Position numbers and translations under genes: made by a program | The notes under the pieces: generated by a model | Told to the model about the DNA's origin: nothing | The model's database searches: none | The model's input: only the letters and a program-made list of their open reading frames with translations | Shown: piece by piece, positions 6,709 through 12,768 of the stretch | How positions within the stretch are numbered: position 1 is the first letter of the stretch | How the letters are laid out: each line of letters starts with the position of its first letter | Source: an uncultured Bacteriovorax sp. | Lineage (GTDB): Bacteria; Bdellovibrionota; Bacteriovoracia; Bacteriovoracales; Bacteriovoracaceae | DNA length: 12,768 bases | Direction: 5' to 3' | NCBI GenBank assembly: GCA_946482295.1 | Contig: CAMLRB010000100.1 | Coordinates: 1 to 12,768 of the forward strand

Positions 6709-9132
6709 ATGGTAACTAATTATGAGGGTGATAACATCGAGTTAAAAGATCATCTCCCTCTCCTGCCAATTAGGGACATCGTTGTTTACCCATTTATGAT
6801 ACTGCCGTTTTTTGTAGGAAGAGAATCCTCCATTTCCGCCGTAGATCATGCTCTCACTAAAACTGATCGTCTCATTCTTCTTGCTAGTCAAAAAGACATG
6901 AAAGCCGAAGCCCCAACTCCAGATGAAATTTATGAAGTTGGTACAATCGCGATGATCATGAGAATGAGAAAACTTCCTGATGGAAGAATTAAAATTCTCG
7001 TTCAAGGTCTTTCAAAAGCACGTATCACTGAATTCTCTCAAGAAGCTCCATACTTCATGTGTAAGCTGATGAAAGTTTCAGATGTTCAGCTTGAAGAAAA
7101 CAATGTTGCTGCCAATGCCCTAATGAGAAACATTCGCGAGCAGTTGGAAAAAGTAATTAACATGGGCAAAGTTCTTTCACCAGATATTTTGATGATCTTA
7201 GAAGACATCAAAGATCCAGGAAGACTTGCTGATTTAGTTGCATCAAATTTGAATCTCCATGTTGCTGAAGCGCAGGCGATCCTTGAGACGCTTGATCCAA
7301 TGGAAAGACTTCACCGCATCAACGATATCTTGACTCGTGAGTTAGAAATCCTGGCAATGCAAAATAAAATCAAGAGCACGGCCAAAGAAGAAATCACGAA
7401 GAATCAAAAAGAATATTTTCTTCGCGAGCAAATTAAGGCTATCAAATCTGAACTCGGTGACGAAGGTCAGAAAGAAGGTGATGATGAATTTGCAGAACTA
7501 AGAGAAAAAATTAAAAAAGCCAAAATGAGTGATGAGGCTGAAAAAGAGTCACTTAAACAAATGGCACGTCTTGAAAAAATGCATCCAGATTCTTCTGAGT
7601 CGTCAATCCTCAGAACATATCTTGAATGGATGTGTGATCTTCCTTGGAGCAAAACAAGTGAAGAACATATTGATCTTGATAAATCTCTTGAGATTCTCAA
7701 CGAAGATCACTTTGAACTTTTCAAAGTAAAAGAAAGAATTCTCGAGTACCTGGCCGTAAGACAACTTAAGGGTCCAAGCATGAAAGGACCTATACTTTGC
7801 TTCTCAGGTCCTCCTGGTGTTGGTAAAACATCACTCGGAAAATCAATTGCTAAAGCGTGCGGAAGAGAATTTGTTCGAATTTCACTCGGCGGTGTAAAAG
7901 ACGAAGCAGAAATCCGCGGCCACAGAAGAACGTATGTTGGAGCAATGCCAGGACGTTTCATTCAGGCCCTTCGCCAAGTAAAAACAAACAACCCTGTTAT
8001 CCTTCTCGATGAAGTTGATAAACTAGGTGGTGACTTCAAAGGTGATCCATCTGCGGCCCTTCTTGAAGTACTAGACCCAGAACAAAACGGAGCCTTTCGT
8101 GATCATTACATGAACGTGTCTTTCGACCTTTCAAACGTAATGTTCATTGCAACTTCAAACGTTCTTGAACAAATTCCAGCCCCACTTAGAGACAGAATGG
8201 AAGTCATCAATCTTTCTGGTTATACACAGGAAGAAAAAGTCGCCATCTCTAAGAAATACATCATTCCAAAACAAATGGATGAAAACGGAATCACAGAAAA
8301 ACACATCACGTTTGCTGATGATGGTGTAGCAAGTGTTATCAAGCACTACACAGCTGAAGCTGGACTCCGTAACCTTGAAAGAAAAATCGGTGCGATCTGT
8401 AGAAAAGTCGCCATGAAAATAGCTAAAGGTGAAGCAGAAAAGACACACATCATGTCTGAGACTGTTTTCAAACTTCTTGGACCACCTGTTTATACAAAAG
8501 ATGATGAAAAAGAAACGGACGAAGTTGGAGTATCAACTGGTCTTGCCTGGACATCACACGGTGGAGAAGTTCTTTACATTGAAGCCACGAAAATGAAAGG
8601 AAGAGGATTAACTCTTACAGGTCAGCTTGGCGAAGTCATGAAAGAGTCTGCTCAAACAGCCATTGGATTTATCCGTTCTCAGGCCCACGATCTTGGAATT
8701 GATGAAGACGTATTCGAAAAACACGAAATGCATATTCACTTACCAGCTGGTGCGACTCCGAAAGATGGTCCAAGTGCTGGTATCACTCTTGCCACAACGA
8801 TCGTTTCTCTTCTAACAAATACACCTGTTAGTAAAGATGTAGCGATGACTGGGGAAATCACTCTAACAGGTAAAGTTCTTCCAATCGGTGGTTTAAAAGA
8901 AAAAGCTCTAGCGGCCATGAGAATGAATATCAAAACGATCATCATTCCTTGGAAAAACAAAAAAGACCTGGAAGATATTCCAGAAGAGTACAGAGCTAAG
9001 TTAACTTTCGTACCAGTAAAAACAATTGATGAAGTTCTGGAAGTTGCACTTGTTGGCTGGAAAGAAAAGAAAGCATCAATGAAGAAAAAAGCAGTTAAGT
9101 ACAAAGAAACTCTGCCGCCTGCAGCAGCCTAG
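6709..9132 (+). CDS. lon: ATP-dependent Lon protease (LonA type)
   Basis: Lon is a homo-hexameric cytosolic AAA+ serine protease that degrades misfolded and selected regulatory proteins. The 807 residues cover the full LonA layout: an N-terminal LON substrate-binding domain (LPLLPIRDIVVYPFMILPFFVGR, ~15-37), a coiled-coil middle section, the AAA+ module with Walker A GPPGVGKT (367-374) and Walker B VILLDEVDK (430-438), and a C-terminal protease domain. The catalytic dyad is Ser689 in PKDGPSAG and Lys730 in GGLKEKALAA. A lysine-rich tail (KKASMKKKAVKYK) ending in PPAAA follows the conserved fold. The start is fixed by GGAGG (6698-6702), 6 nt before the ATG. It is transcribed alone, divergently from glmU, with a heat-shock-like promoter upstream and a strong terminator downstream. 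Confidence 0.98.
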   Translation: MVTNYEGDNIELKDHLPLLPIRDIVVYPFMILPFFVGRESSISAVDHALTKTDRLILLASQKDMKAEAPTPDEIYEVGTIAMIMRMRKLPDGRIKILVQGLSKARITEFSQEAPYFMCKLMKVSDVQLEENNVAANALMRNIREQLEKVINMGKVLSPDILMILEDIKDPGRLADLVASNLNLHVAEAQAILETLDPMERLHRINDILTRELEILAMQNKIKSTAKEEITKNQKEYFLREQIKAIKSELGDEGQKEGDDEFAELREKIKKAKMSDEAEKESLKQMARLEKMHPDSSESSILRTYLEWMCDLPWSKTSEEHIDLDKSLEILNEDHFELFKVKERILEYLAVRQLKGPSMKGPILCFSGPPGVGKTSLGKSIAKACGREFVRISLGGVKDEAEIRGHRRTYVGAMPGRFIQALRQVKTNNPVILLDEVDKLGGDFKGDPSAALLEVLDPEQNGAFRDHYMNVSFDLSNVMFIATSNVLEQIPAPLRDRMEVINLSGYTQEEKVAISKKYIIPKQMDENGITEKHITFADDGVASVIKHYTAEAGLRNLERKIGAICRKVAMKIAKGEAEKTHIMSETVFKLLGPPVYTKDDEKETDEVGVSTGLAWTSHGGEVLYIEATKMKGRGLTLTGQLGEVMKESAQTAIGFIRSQAHDLGIDEDVFEKHEMHIHLPAGATPKDGPSAGITLATTIVSLLTNTPVSKDVAMTGEITLTGKVLPIGGLKEKALAAMRMNIKTIIIPWKNKKDLEDIPEEYRAKLTFVPVKTIDEVLEVALVGWKEKKASMKKKAVKYKETLPPAAA

Positions 9133-9159
9133 TTTCTGATCAAAAAAGTCCGATAAAAG

Positions 9160-9191
9160 AGAAACCAACAGTATTGTTGGTTTTTCTTTTT
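9160..9191 (+). terminator. Rho-independent terminator after lon
   Basis: AAACCAACA (9162-9170) pairs with TGTTGGTTT (9175-9183) around a GTAT loop. The plus strand then runs TTCTTTTTTT. It sits 30 nt past the lon stop and separates lon from the response-regulator gene. Confidence 0.9.
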
Positions 9192-9242
9192 TTACACCAT
9201 GATTTTGTTATTATTACTTAATAGCAAAAAAATGGGTAATCA

Positions 9243-9650
9243 ATGAAACCTCCTCGCAATCACCAACTTTTAAAAATTCTTATCGTCGATGATTCGACTT
9301 TCAATCGAAGAACTATGTCGGACATCCTAACAGAAGAAGGTTTCAACGTTGTTGGATCTGCTGCCTCTGCTGAAGAAGCTATTCAAATTGCCCATACAGC
9401 TAAACCCAACCTCATTTTTATTGATATTGTCATGCCGGATATCTCGGGTCTCGAACTCACAAAGCACTTTCAAGAGAAGGCCCAAGGTGAAAAATTCATC
9501 ATCATGATGTCGTCTCTAAACATTGAAAGCATGGTTATTGAATCGATTTCTCAAGGAGCAACAGACTTCCTTCAGAAGCCTTTTGATAAGAGTGATCTCA
9601 TCAAAGCAGTAGAAAAAATTGAAAGATTAGTTGAAAAAGAAAGTCGCTAA
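9243..9650 (+). CDS. Stand-alone response regulator receiver protein (CheY-like)
   Basis: A single receiver domain of 135 residues with no output domain. The acidic pair D16-D17 is in ILIVDD, the phosphoacceptor is D61 in FIDIVMPD, the switch Ser90 is in IMMSS, and Lys112 is in QKPF, so it should be phosphorylated by a histidine kinase. The N-terminus adds ~10 residues (MKPPRNHQLL) ahead of strand 1. It probably acts by protein-protein contact, as CheY or Spo0F do; its kinase and target are not in this window. The start has only a weak GGGTA (9234-9238). An out-of-frame four-codon reading frame (ATG at 9232) ends on TGA overlapping this ATG. The next gene begins 8 nt after the stop, so the two are likely co-transcribed. 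Confidence 0.93.
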   Translation: MKPPRNHQLLKILIVDDSTFNRRTMSDILTEEGFNVVGSAASAEEAIQIAHTAKPNLIFIDIVMPDISGLELTKHFQEKAQGEKFIIMMSSLNIESMVIESISQGATDFLQKPFDKSDLIKAVEKIERLVEKESR

Positions 9651-9658
9651 GGGGAATT

Positions 9659-10000
9659 ATGTTTATTATCAGGTTCGTTTTTTATTTCACATTGAGTTTC
9701 GCTATTCTCTGCATTCCTATAGGTAATGATCGCCAGCTTTTCGACAAGCTTTTCTCTATGGTCACTCCTTATGCTAGAGCAGCTGTTAAAACGACTAAAC
9801 AGAAGATTTCAACCACAAAACGCTACAGCAAGAAGCTCTACTCGAACTCAGATCCAGATCAGGTTTTGAACGAAGATAGAGTTAAATCAAAACAATCTTC
9901 GGTAAAGAGAAAGAAAATAGAGCATGAAAATAAAGATCCGGAAGATACATACACGGATGAAGAACAAGAGCGATTAAGAAAAGTTTTGAGTGAAGACTAG
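9659..10000 (+). CDS. Hypothetical membrane-anchored small protein, operon partner of the receiver protein
   Basis: I do not recognise a family for this 113-residue protein. The first ~22 residues (FIIRFVFYFTLSFAILCIPIG) form one hydrophobic segment, either an uncleaved signal anchor or a signal peptide without a clear A-x-A site. The rest is highly charged, lysine-rich in the middle (KTTKQKISTTKRYSKK) and acidic at the end (DPEDTYTDEEQERLRK), and looks largely disordered. AGGGGA (9650-9655) gives a good Shine-Dalgarno, and the gene starts 8 nt after the receiver gene stop. That spacing suggests coupled expression and possibly a shared role, such as a membrane partner of the receiver, which is inference from position only. 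Confidence 0.75.
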   Translation: MFIIRFVFYFTLSFAILCIPIGNDRQLFDKLFSMVTPYARAAVKTTKQKISTTKRYSKKLYSNSDPDQVLNEDRVKSKQSSVKRKKIEHENKDPEDTYTDEEQERLRKVLSED

Positions 10001-10008
10001 GCAAAAAA

Positions 10009-10030
10009 AAGCCCACCATTCGGTGGGCTT
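10009..10030 (-). terminator. Terminator shared between convergent transcripts
   Basis: A perfect 9-bp stem (AAGCCCACC with GGTGGGCTT) and a 4-nt loop. The minus strand continues with a long T-run, so it chiefly ends the transcript of the small secreted protein gene at 10087-10272. On the plus strand the U-tract is poor (CTTCATATT), so termination of the receiver operon here may be leaky. Confidence 0.88.
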
Positions 10031-10086
10031 CATATTGGATCGAAAATTTTACTTATGCAGAGTTGGGGTGCGACGCCCTCACGCCT

Positions 10087-10272
10087 CTACTTAGATTTTG
10101 TTTCAGATGCTCTTGGAGCTGGTGTTGAATTCACAACTGGAGCTTCTACTACTTTAGCTGCTCGTGCAGATTGATCACCGTAAATACACTCACCTTTTTT
10201 ATCTTCTCCCACCTCAGCCGACATTGCTCTTAATGAAAAGAAAACTAGTGATGCGATAATTAATGCTTTCAT
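10087..10272 (-). CDS. Small exported protein, 61 aa (paralogue A of a tandem pair)
   Basis: No known family recognised. A typical Sec signal peptide (MKALIIASLVFFSLRAMSA) would be cut near AMS|AEVG or MSA|EVGE, releasing a ~42-residue hydrophilic peptide with a single cysteine (C29). The mature part shares SAEVGEDKK-x-EC-x-[YF]-G-[DN]-QS-x-RAAK-x-VE-x-PVV and the end SETKSK with the next gene on the same strand, and both proteins are exactly 61 residues. AGGGAG (10278-10283) lies 5 nt before the ATG. A sigma-54-type promoter is present at 10317-10332 and its own terminator at 10009-10030, so it is a monocistronic unit. One cysteine suggests possible disulfide dimer formation or attachment, which is untested. 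The strong sequence conservation with its paralogue argues that it is a real gene. Confidence 0.85.
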   Translation of the reverse strand: MKALIIASLVFFSLRAMSAEVGEDKKGECIYGDQSARAAKVVEAPVVNSTPAPRASETKSK

Positions 10273-10316
10273 ATGTACTCCCTAAAAAGGTTTTAAGCTT
10301 ACTTGACCATTTAAGA

Positions 10317-10332
10317 TGCATGCTCAATGCCA
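10317..10332 (-). promoter_or_regulatory. Candidate sigma-54 (RpoN) promoter of secreted protein gene A
   Basis: The minus strand reads TGGCATTGAGCATGCA, with GG and GC separated by exactly 10 nt as required for the -24/-12 elements (consensus TGGCAC-N5-TTGCW). The sixth base and the first T of the -12 box deviate. Transcription would begin near 10306, giving a ~34-nt leader. Confidence 0.5.
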
Positions 10333-10452
10333 AATTAGGATCATGCATTTTTCGAATCTTAGAGGTAATTACTGACCGCTTCCTGACTAACTTTTGGACA
10401 ATGGGGAGAATTTTTTACACATAAATTAGTCACAATCTAAAAAGCGCAAAAA

Positions 10453-10482
10453 AAAAGCCCCGAGGATTCCCGCGGGGCTTTT
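10453..10482 (-). terminator. Rho-independent terminator after secreted protein gene B
   Basis: AAAAGCCCCG (10453-10462) pairs with CGGGGCTTTT (10473-10482); inside the 10-nt loop a further GG/CC pair can form. The minus strand then has a run of T residues. It lies 28 nt past the stop of the gene at 10511-10696 and ends that transcript before the promoter of gene A. Confidence 0.92.
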
Positions 10483-10510
10483 CATTTAAAGGATAGAGAT
10501 GCGAGAAAGA

Positions 10511-10696
10511 TTACTTAGATTTTGTTTCAGATGATTCTTTTCTTGTTTCTTGAACAACTACTGGTTGCTCAACAGCTTTAGCTGCACGTCCTGATTGATT
10601 TCCAAATTCACATTCACTTTTTTTGTCTTCACCAACTTCAGCTGAAAAAACATTAAATGATGTAAGTGCTATTAGAAATAAGATTGTTGTCTTCAT
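10511..10696 (-). CDS. Small exported protein, 61 aa (paralogue B of a tandem pair)
   Basis: No known family recognised. The start is taken at the ATG at 10694-10696, not the ATG 17 codons further upstream, because AGGGG lies 5 nt before it, the signal peptide starts here (MKTTILFLIALTSFNVFSA), and the length then equals that of its paralogue. Cleavage is likely near VFS|AEVG. The mature peptide has one cysteine, in ECEFGNQSGR. About half of the residues match paralogue A, concentrated after the signal peptide, and the last 22 nt of both genes including the stop region are nearly unchanged, which indicates a fairly recent or constrained tandem duplication. It has its own sigma-54-type promoter and terminator. 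Confidence 0.87.
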   Translation of the reverse strand: MKTTILFLIALTSFNVFSAEVGEDKKSECEFGNQSGRAAKAVEQPVVVQETRKESSETKSK

Positions 10697-10727
10697 AAAT
10701 TCCCCTTTGTTGTGTTGATTGGGTAGT

Positions 10728-10743
10728 TGCAGGGAGTGTGCCA
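10728..10743 (-). promoter_or_regulatory. Sigma-54 (RpoN) promoter of secreted protein gene B
   Basis: The minus strand reads TGGCACACTCCCTGCA, which has the full TGGCAC -24 box and TGCA -12 box with GG-N10-GC spacing; only the first T of TTGC and the G after TGGCAC differ from the consensus. Transcription would start near 10717, about 21 nt before the ATG. It also overlaps the longer upstream extension of the reading frame, supporting the shorter start. Confidence 0.65.
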
Positions 10744-10800
10744 ACATTTCTCATTGGGAAATTGATGATTTATACATGTTTATTTTGAATGAGTGTATAA

Positions 10801-10829
10801 GGATTTTACAGACCGACTAAAAACTAGTC
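10801..10829 (-). promoter_or_regulatory. Possible upstream activator element of gene B
   Basis: About 58 nt upstream of the -24 box, the minus strand has CGGTCTGTAAAATCC (10801-10815), 11 of 15 bases matching CGGTCAGTAATTACC upstream of gene A (10364-10378). It abuts an inverted repeat GACTA-N5-TAGTC (10815-10829). Enhancer-binding proteins for sigma-54 bind at such distances. An 11/15 match between two AT-rich spacers could be chance. Confidence 0.25.
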
Positions 10830-10905
10830 ATTTAAATTCAATTTTTGATTTTATCATTTTTTCAGGAGAGAGTTAAAGAAGAGAAGTTGTGATATGAAAA
10901 AAAGA

Positions 10906-10936
10906 AAAGGACCGTCTAGTGAATAGACGATCCTTT
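10906..10936 (-). terminator. Rho-independent terminator after the cysteine-rich secreted protein gene
   Basis: AAAGGA-C-CGTCTA (10906-10918) pairs with TAGACG-A-TCCTTT (10924-10936) around a 5-nt loop. In minus-strand RNA the odd pair is a G-U wobble, so the stem is a continuous 13 bp. A T-rich tract follows on the minus strand only. It ends the gene at 10963-11253. Confidence 0.92.
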
Positions 10937-10962
10937 GTTACGTATTCAAATTTTGAGAGAGA

Positions 10963-11253
10963 TTATCTACCAGAAGTTCCAGTACCTTTAGATGTATCAG
11001 ACTTAACAGCTGTATCACCTGACTTACTAGCTGTCTGTCTTCCAGAATCATCGCCTTCTACACATTTTGTTGCAACAGTTGTATCTGCAAGCATGCATTT
11101 AACTGCTCTCTTTTCGTCGAATGAATACTTAGATCCATTCTTCTCAAGTGCTTTACAATCAGATTCTGTAGTACACTCTTGTGGCTTGTCACAAGCTGCC
11201 ATGGCCGATCCAGCGATCATCATCGAAGCTAATACTGTTAATAATACTTTCAT
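10963..11253 (-). CDS. Small cysteine-rich exported protein, 96 aa
   Basis: No known family recognised. The signal peptide MKVLLTVLASMMIAGSAMA ends in a good A-M-A site, giving a ~77-residue mature protein; MAAC is a poor lipobox, so a lipoprotein is less likely. Cysteines are at 21, 27, 33, 53 and 64, an odd number, suggesting two disulfides and one free thiol. After the last cysteine comes CVEGDDSGR, which matches CIYGDQSAR and CEFGNQSGR in the two 61-residue proteins nearby. The C-terminus is a low-complexity Ser/Thr/Gly/Lys tail ending in TSGR. AGGGAG (11260-11265) lies 6 nt before the ATG. It starts 39 nt after the YD-repeat gene on the same strand, so it may be co-transcribed with it; a terminator follows. 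The plus-strand frame over the same bases is a shadow. Confidence 0.85.
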   Translation of the reverse strand: MKVLLTVLASMMIAGSAMAACDKPQECTTESDCKALEKNGSKYSFDEKRAVKCMLADTTVATKCVEGDDSGRQTASKSGDTAVKSDTSKGTGTSGR

Positions 11254-11292
11254 TTTCTTCTCCCTTGGAACTCGACCTTCACGGCCATTTTA

Positions 11293-12768
11293 TTACATGT
11301 TTAAATTAACACCTGCAGGTTTAACTATGCTTAGTAAAGACTGGAACGCTTGAGTGACCTGAAGGGCCATCTTCGCTCCTGCCTTTGATTCAACTTTCTT
11401 AATCTCACCGTAGTTGTCATAAGCTACGTTGATAATTCCTACGTTTTCCATTTCAATTTCAACTGGCTTGCCAAGTGAATTGTATTTAAATGAAAGTGTT
11501 CTTCTCGTTTTAGTATCCCCTTTTTCTTGGTCAATCATCTTAGTGATTTTCCCCATACGATCATAAAGCAGAAGAACTGATTTACCTGAAGAGTTTACAG
11601 CTTGAGAAAGATTTCCAATTTTATCGTATTGAAAAGTAGTCCATCCTTCATTGTTTACAACTTTTGTAATCTTGTTGATTTTATCATCGTAAGCAAGTTC
11701 AACATACTCACCACGAGTAGATGTCTTCTTAGTAAGAAGTCCTTTCGCATTGTATTCGAAAGTTGTAACGTCTTTCCCTCTAGTGATTTTTAGAGGAAGT
11801 GAACAACATTCAGAGTAGATTGTTTCTGTTTTAATACCATCTACATCTGTTGCAATTCGGTAAGTGTATTGCTGTCCATCTGGTTTAGACTTGATTTCGT
11901 ACTCGTACCGGCTTGTTGTCTCTGGACCATCGATTGGTTTTTTAGCAACAGTTGTCCAGTAGTGCATGTCTGGATTTTTAGGATTACTTTCGTACTTGTA
12001 TTTTGTTACTTCTCCGTTACGTTCTACAACTTCAGTTGCAAATGAACTCTTGTCATACTTAACAACCATTTTCGTTGTATCAACATAACTGATTTGAGTT
12101 AAGTTATGGTTAGCATCGTAATCATACTTATATACGTTTCCAGCAACATCAGTACTAGAAACTAAGTTTCCTTTTGCATCGTAAACGTAGCTCGTTTTTT
12201 TATCACCAGCATACGAAGCACTTTTAATTTTTCCATCTGGATACCACTCAAGAAGAATTTGTTTCGCTTGAGTATCTTTGATGGCATACAACTGAGTTCC
12301 TTTGTATTCAAAGAGAATGCTGTATCCATTTTTATCAGTGATTTTTGTTAACTTACCGTCGTTGTCGAAATAATCAGTTTTTCCATCAGCGTTCGAACGC
12401 TTGTAGCCAGTTTTTTCTTTCACGATCGTTTGGATACCACGATCATTTGAGTAAAGAACTGTTCCTTCTGGTAGATCTGTTTTGATATCGTATTTTTTTG
12501 AATAGAACTGACGTACTTCAGCGTCGCTATTCAGACGTTTAACAAGTGACTGTACAACAACATCACTCATTGGTTCTTTTTTCTTCATTGCTTCTACAAT
12601 TTTCATCGAAGCGCTTTCAACGTTTACTGATTCTTTTGGAACGAATCTCGTTTTAGCACCTGAACCATTTTCCATGACAAAAACAGATCCATCAGCAGAA
12701 ACCATCAGTTTAGTTTCATAGAGAGATCCCCAACCAAATCCAAACCAACCATTGTCTGTTGATTTTGA
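11293..12768 (-). CDS. YD-repeat (RHS/WapA-like) protein, 5' partial
   Basis: The frame is open to the right edge, so the N-terminus is missing; the first visible residues (NGWFGFGWGSLYETKL) resemble the G-x-G-W-x-x-x-Y entry of the RHS/YD beta-cage region, and the internal Met at 12705 is not the start. The 491 visible residues contain many degenerate YD repeats: YDAKGNLVSSTDVAGNVYKYDYD, FEYNAKGLLTKK, FQYDKIGNLSQ, LLYDRMGKITKM. These build a large extracellular or secreted beta-sheet shell. The protein ends soon after the last repeat with a short helical tail (MALQVTQAFQSLLSIVKPAGVNLNM). The P-x-x-x-x-D-P-x-G core boundary and a variable toxin domain, as in polymorphic-toxin RHS proteins, are absent. 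It may be a surface or adhesion-type protein instead. ECCSLP adds a vicinal cysteine pair. The cysteine-rich secreted gene follows 39 nt downstream. Confidence 0.88.
   Translation of the reverse strand, partial: SKSTDNGWFGFGWGSLYETKLMVSADGSVFVMENGSGAKTRFVPKESVNVESASMKIVEAMKKKEPMSDVVVQSLVKRLNSDAEVRQFYSKKYDIKTDLPEGTVLYSNDRGIQTIVKEKTGYKRSNADGKTDYFDNDGKLTKITDKNGYSILFEYKGTQLYAIKDTQAKQILLEWYPDGKIKSASYAGDKKTSYVYDAKGNLVSSTDVAGNVYKYDYDANHNLTQISYVDTTKMVVKYDKSSFATEVVERNGEVTKYKYESNPKNPDMHYWTTVAKKPIDGPETTSRYEYEIKSKPDGQQYTYRIATDVDGIKTETIYSECCSLPLKITRGKDVTTFEYNAKGLLTKKTSTRGEYVELAYDDKINKITKVVNNEGWTTFQYDKIGNLSQAVNSSGKSVLLLYDRMGKITKMIDQEKGDTKTRRTLSFKYNSLGKPVEIEMENVGIINVAYDNYGEIKKVESKAGAKMALQVTQAFQSLLSIVKPAGVNLNM

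Noticed and set aside
8736..9104. 122-codon minus-strand frame
   Set aside because: Antisense shadow of the conserved Lon protease domain; no ribosome binding site or recognisable domain.
10066..10078. GC-rich mini-hairpin GGGTG-CGA-CGCCC between gene A and its terminator
   Set aside because: Only 5 bp including a G-U pair and a 3-nt loop; no evidence for an RNA element.
10316..10348. Inverted repeat ATGCATG-N19-CATGCAT upstream of gene A
   Set aside because: One arm overlaps the -12 box of the sigma-54-type promoter and each arm contains the self-palindrome ATGCAT, so the symmetry may be incidental; not repeated upstream of gene B.
10697..10747. 17-codon N-terminal extension of secreted protein B
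   Set aside because: It overlaps the sigma-54-type promoter and would put charged and polar residues before the signal peptide; the internal ATG has the ribosome binding site and gives the paralogue's length.
10919..11353. 144-codon plus-strand frame opposite the cysteine-rich secreted gene
   Set aside because: It runs antisense to a gene with signal peptide, ribosome binding site and terminator, begins inside that terminator stem, and has no ribosome binding site of its own.
10963..12768. RHS toxin-immunity pair formed by the YD-repeat gene and the downstream small gene
   Set aside because: No C-terminal toxin domain or RHS core boundary is visible, and the small protein has a signal peptide, unlike typical cytosolic immunity proteins.

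Overview
The window is a compact, AT-rich chromosomal segment from a Gram-negative bacterium with long, clean coding sequences and strong hairpin terminators. The gene set and style (GlmU-GlmS-PcrA cluster, Lon with a heat-shock-like promoter, a lone receiver-domain protein, small secreted peptides, YD-repeat protein) suggest a deltaproteobacterium-like predator such as the Bacteriovorax/Bdellovibrionota group. That placement is an impression from protein style and composition, not a demonstrated assignment. No tRNA, rRNA, CRISPR array, insertion sequence or prophage was seen.

Layout. Left edge to 893 (+): the 3' part of a two-domain protein, a family-2 glycosyltransferase C-terminus fused to a DUF2064 domain. 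It meets pcrA/uvrD (885-3161, -) tail to tail with a 9-bp overlap. Upstream of pcrA on the same strand are glmS (3216-5042, -) and glmU (5105-6511, -), two enzymes of UDP-GlcNAc synthesis for peptidoglycan and LPS. A hairpin terminator separates glmS from pcrA. A 197-bp divergent spacer leads to lon (6709-9132, +), preceded by a sigma-32-like promoter and followed by a strong terminator.

The right third is accessory in character. On the plus strand a stand-alone receiver-domain protein (9243-9650) is followed 8 nt later by a small membrane-anchored protein of unknown function (9659-10000). On the minus strand lie three separately terminated genes for small exported proteins. Two are 61-residue paralogues (10087-10272 and 10511-10696). 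The third (10963-11253) is cysteine-rich. All three carry C-x-x-G-[DN]-[DQ]-S-x-R just after the last cysteine. Both 61-residue genes have a GG-N10-GC sigma-54-type promoter 20-45 nt before the start. The window ends inside a YD-repeat (RHS/WapA-like) protein gene (11293-12768, -) lacking its 5' end.

The most promising undescribed material is the small secreted protein family with sigma-54-type promoters next to the YD-repeat gene. The left two thirds is conserved housekeeping sequence with a few regulatory details worth checking.
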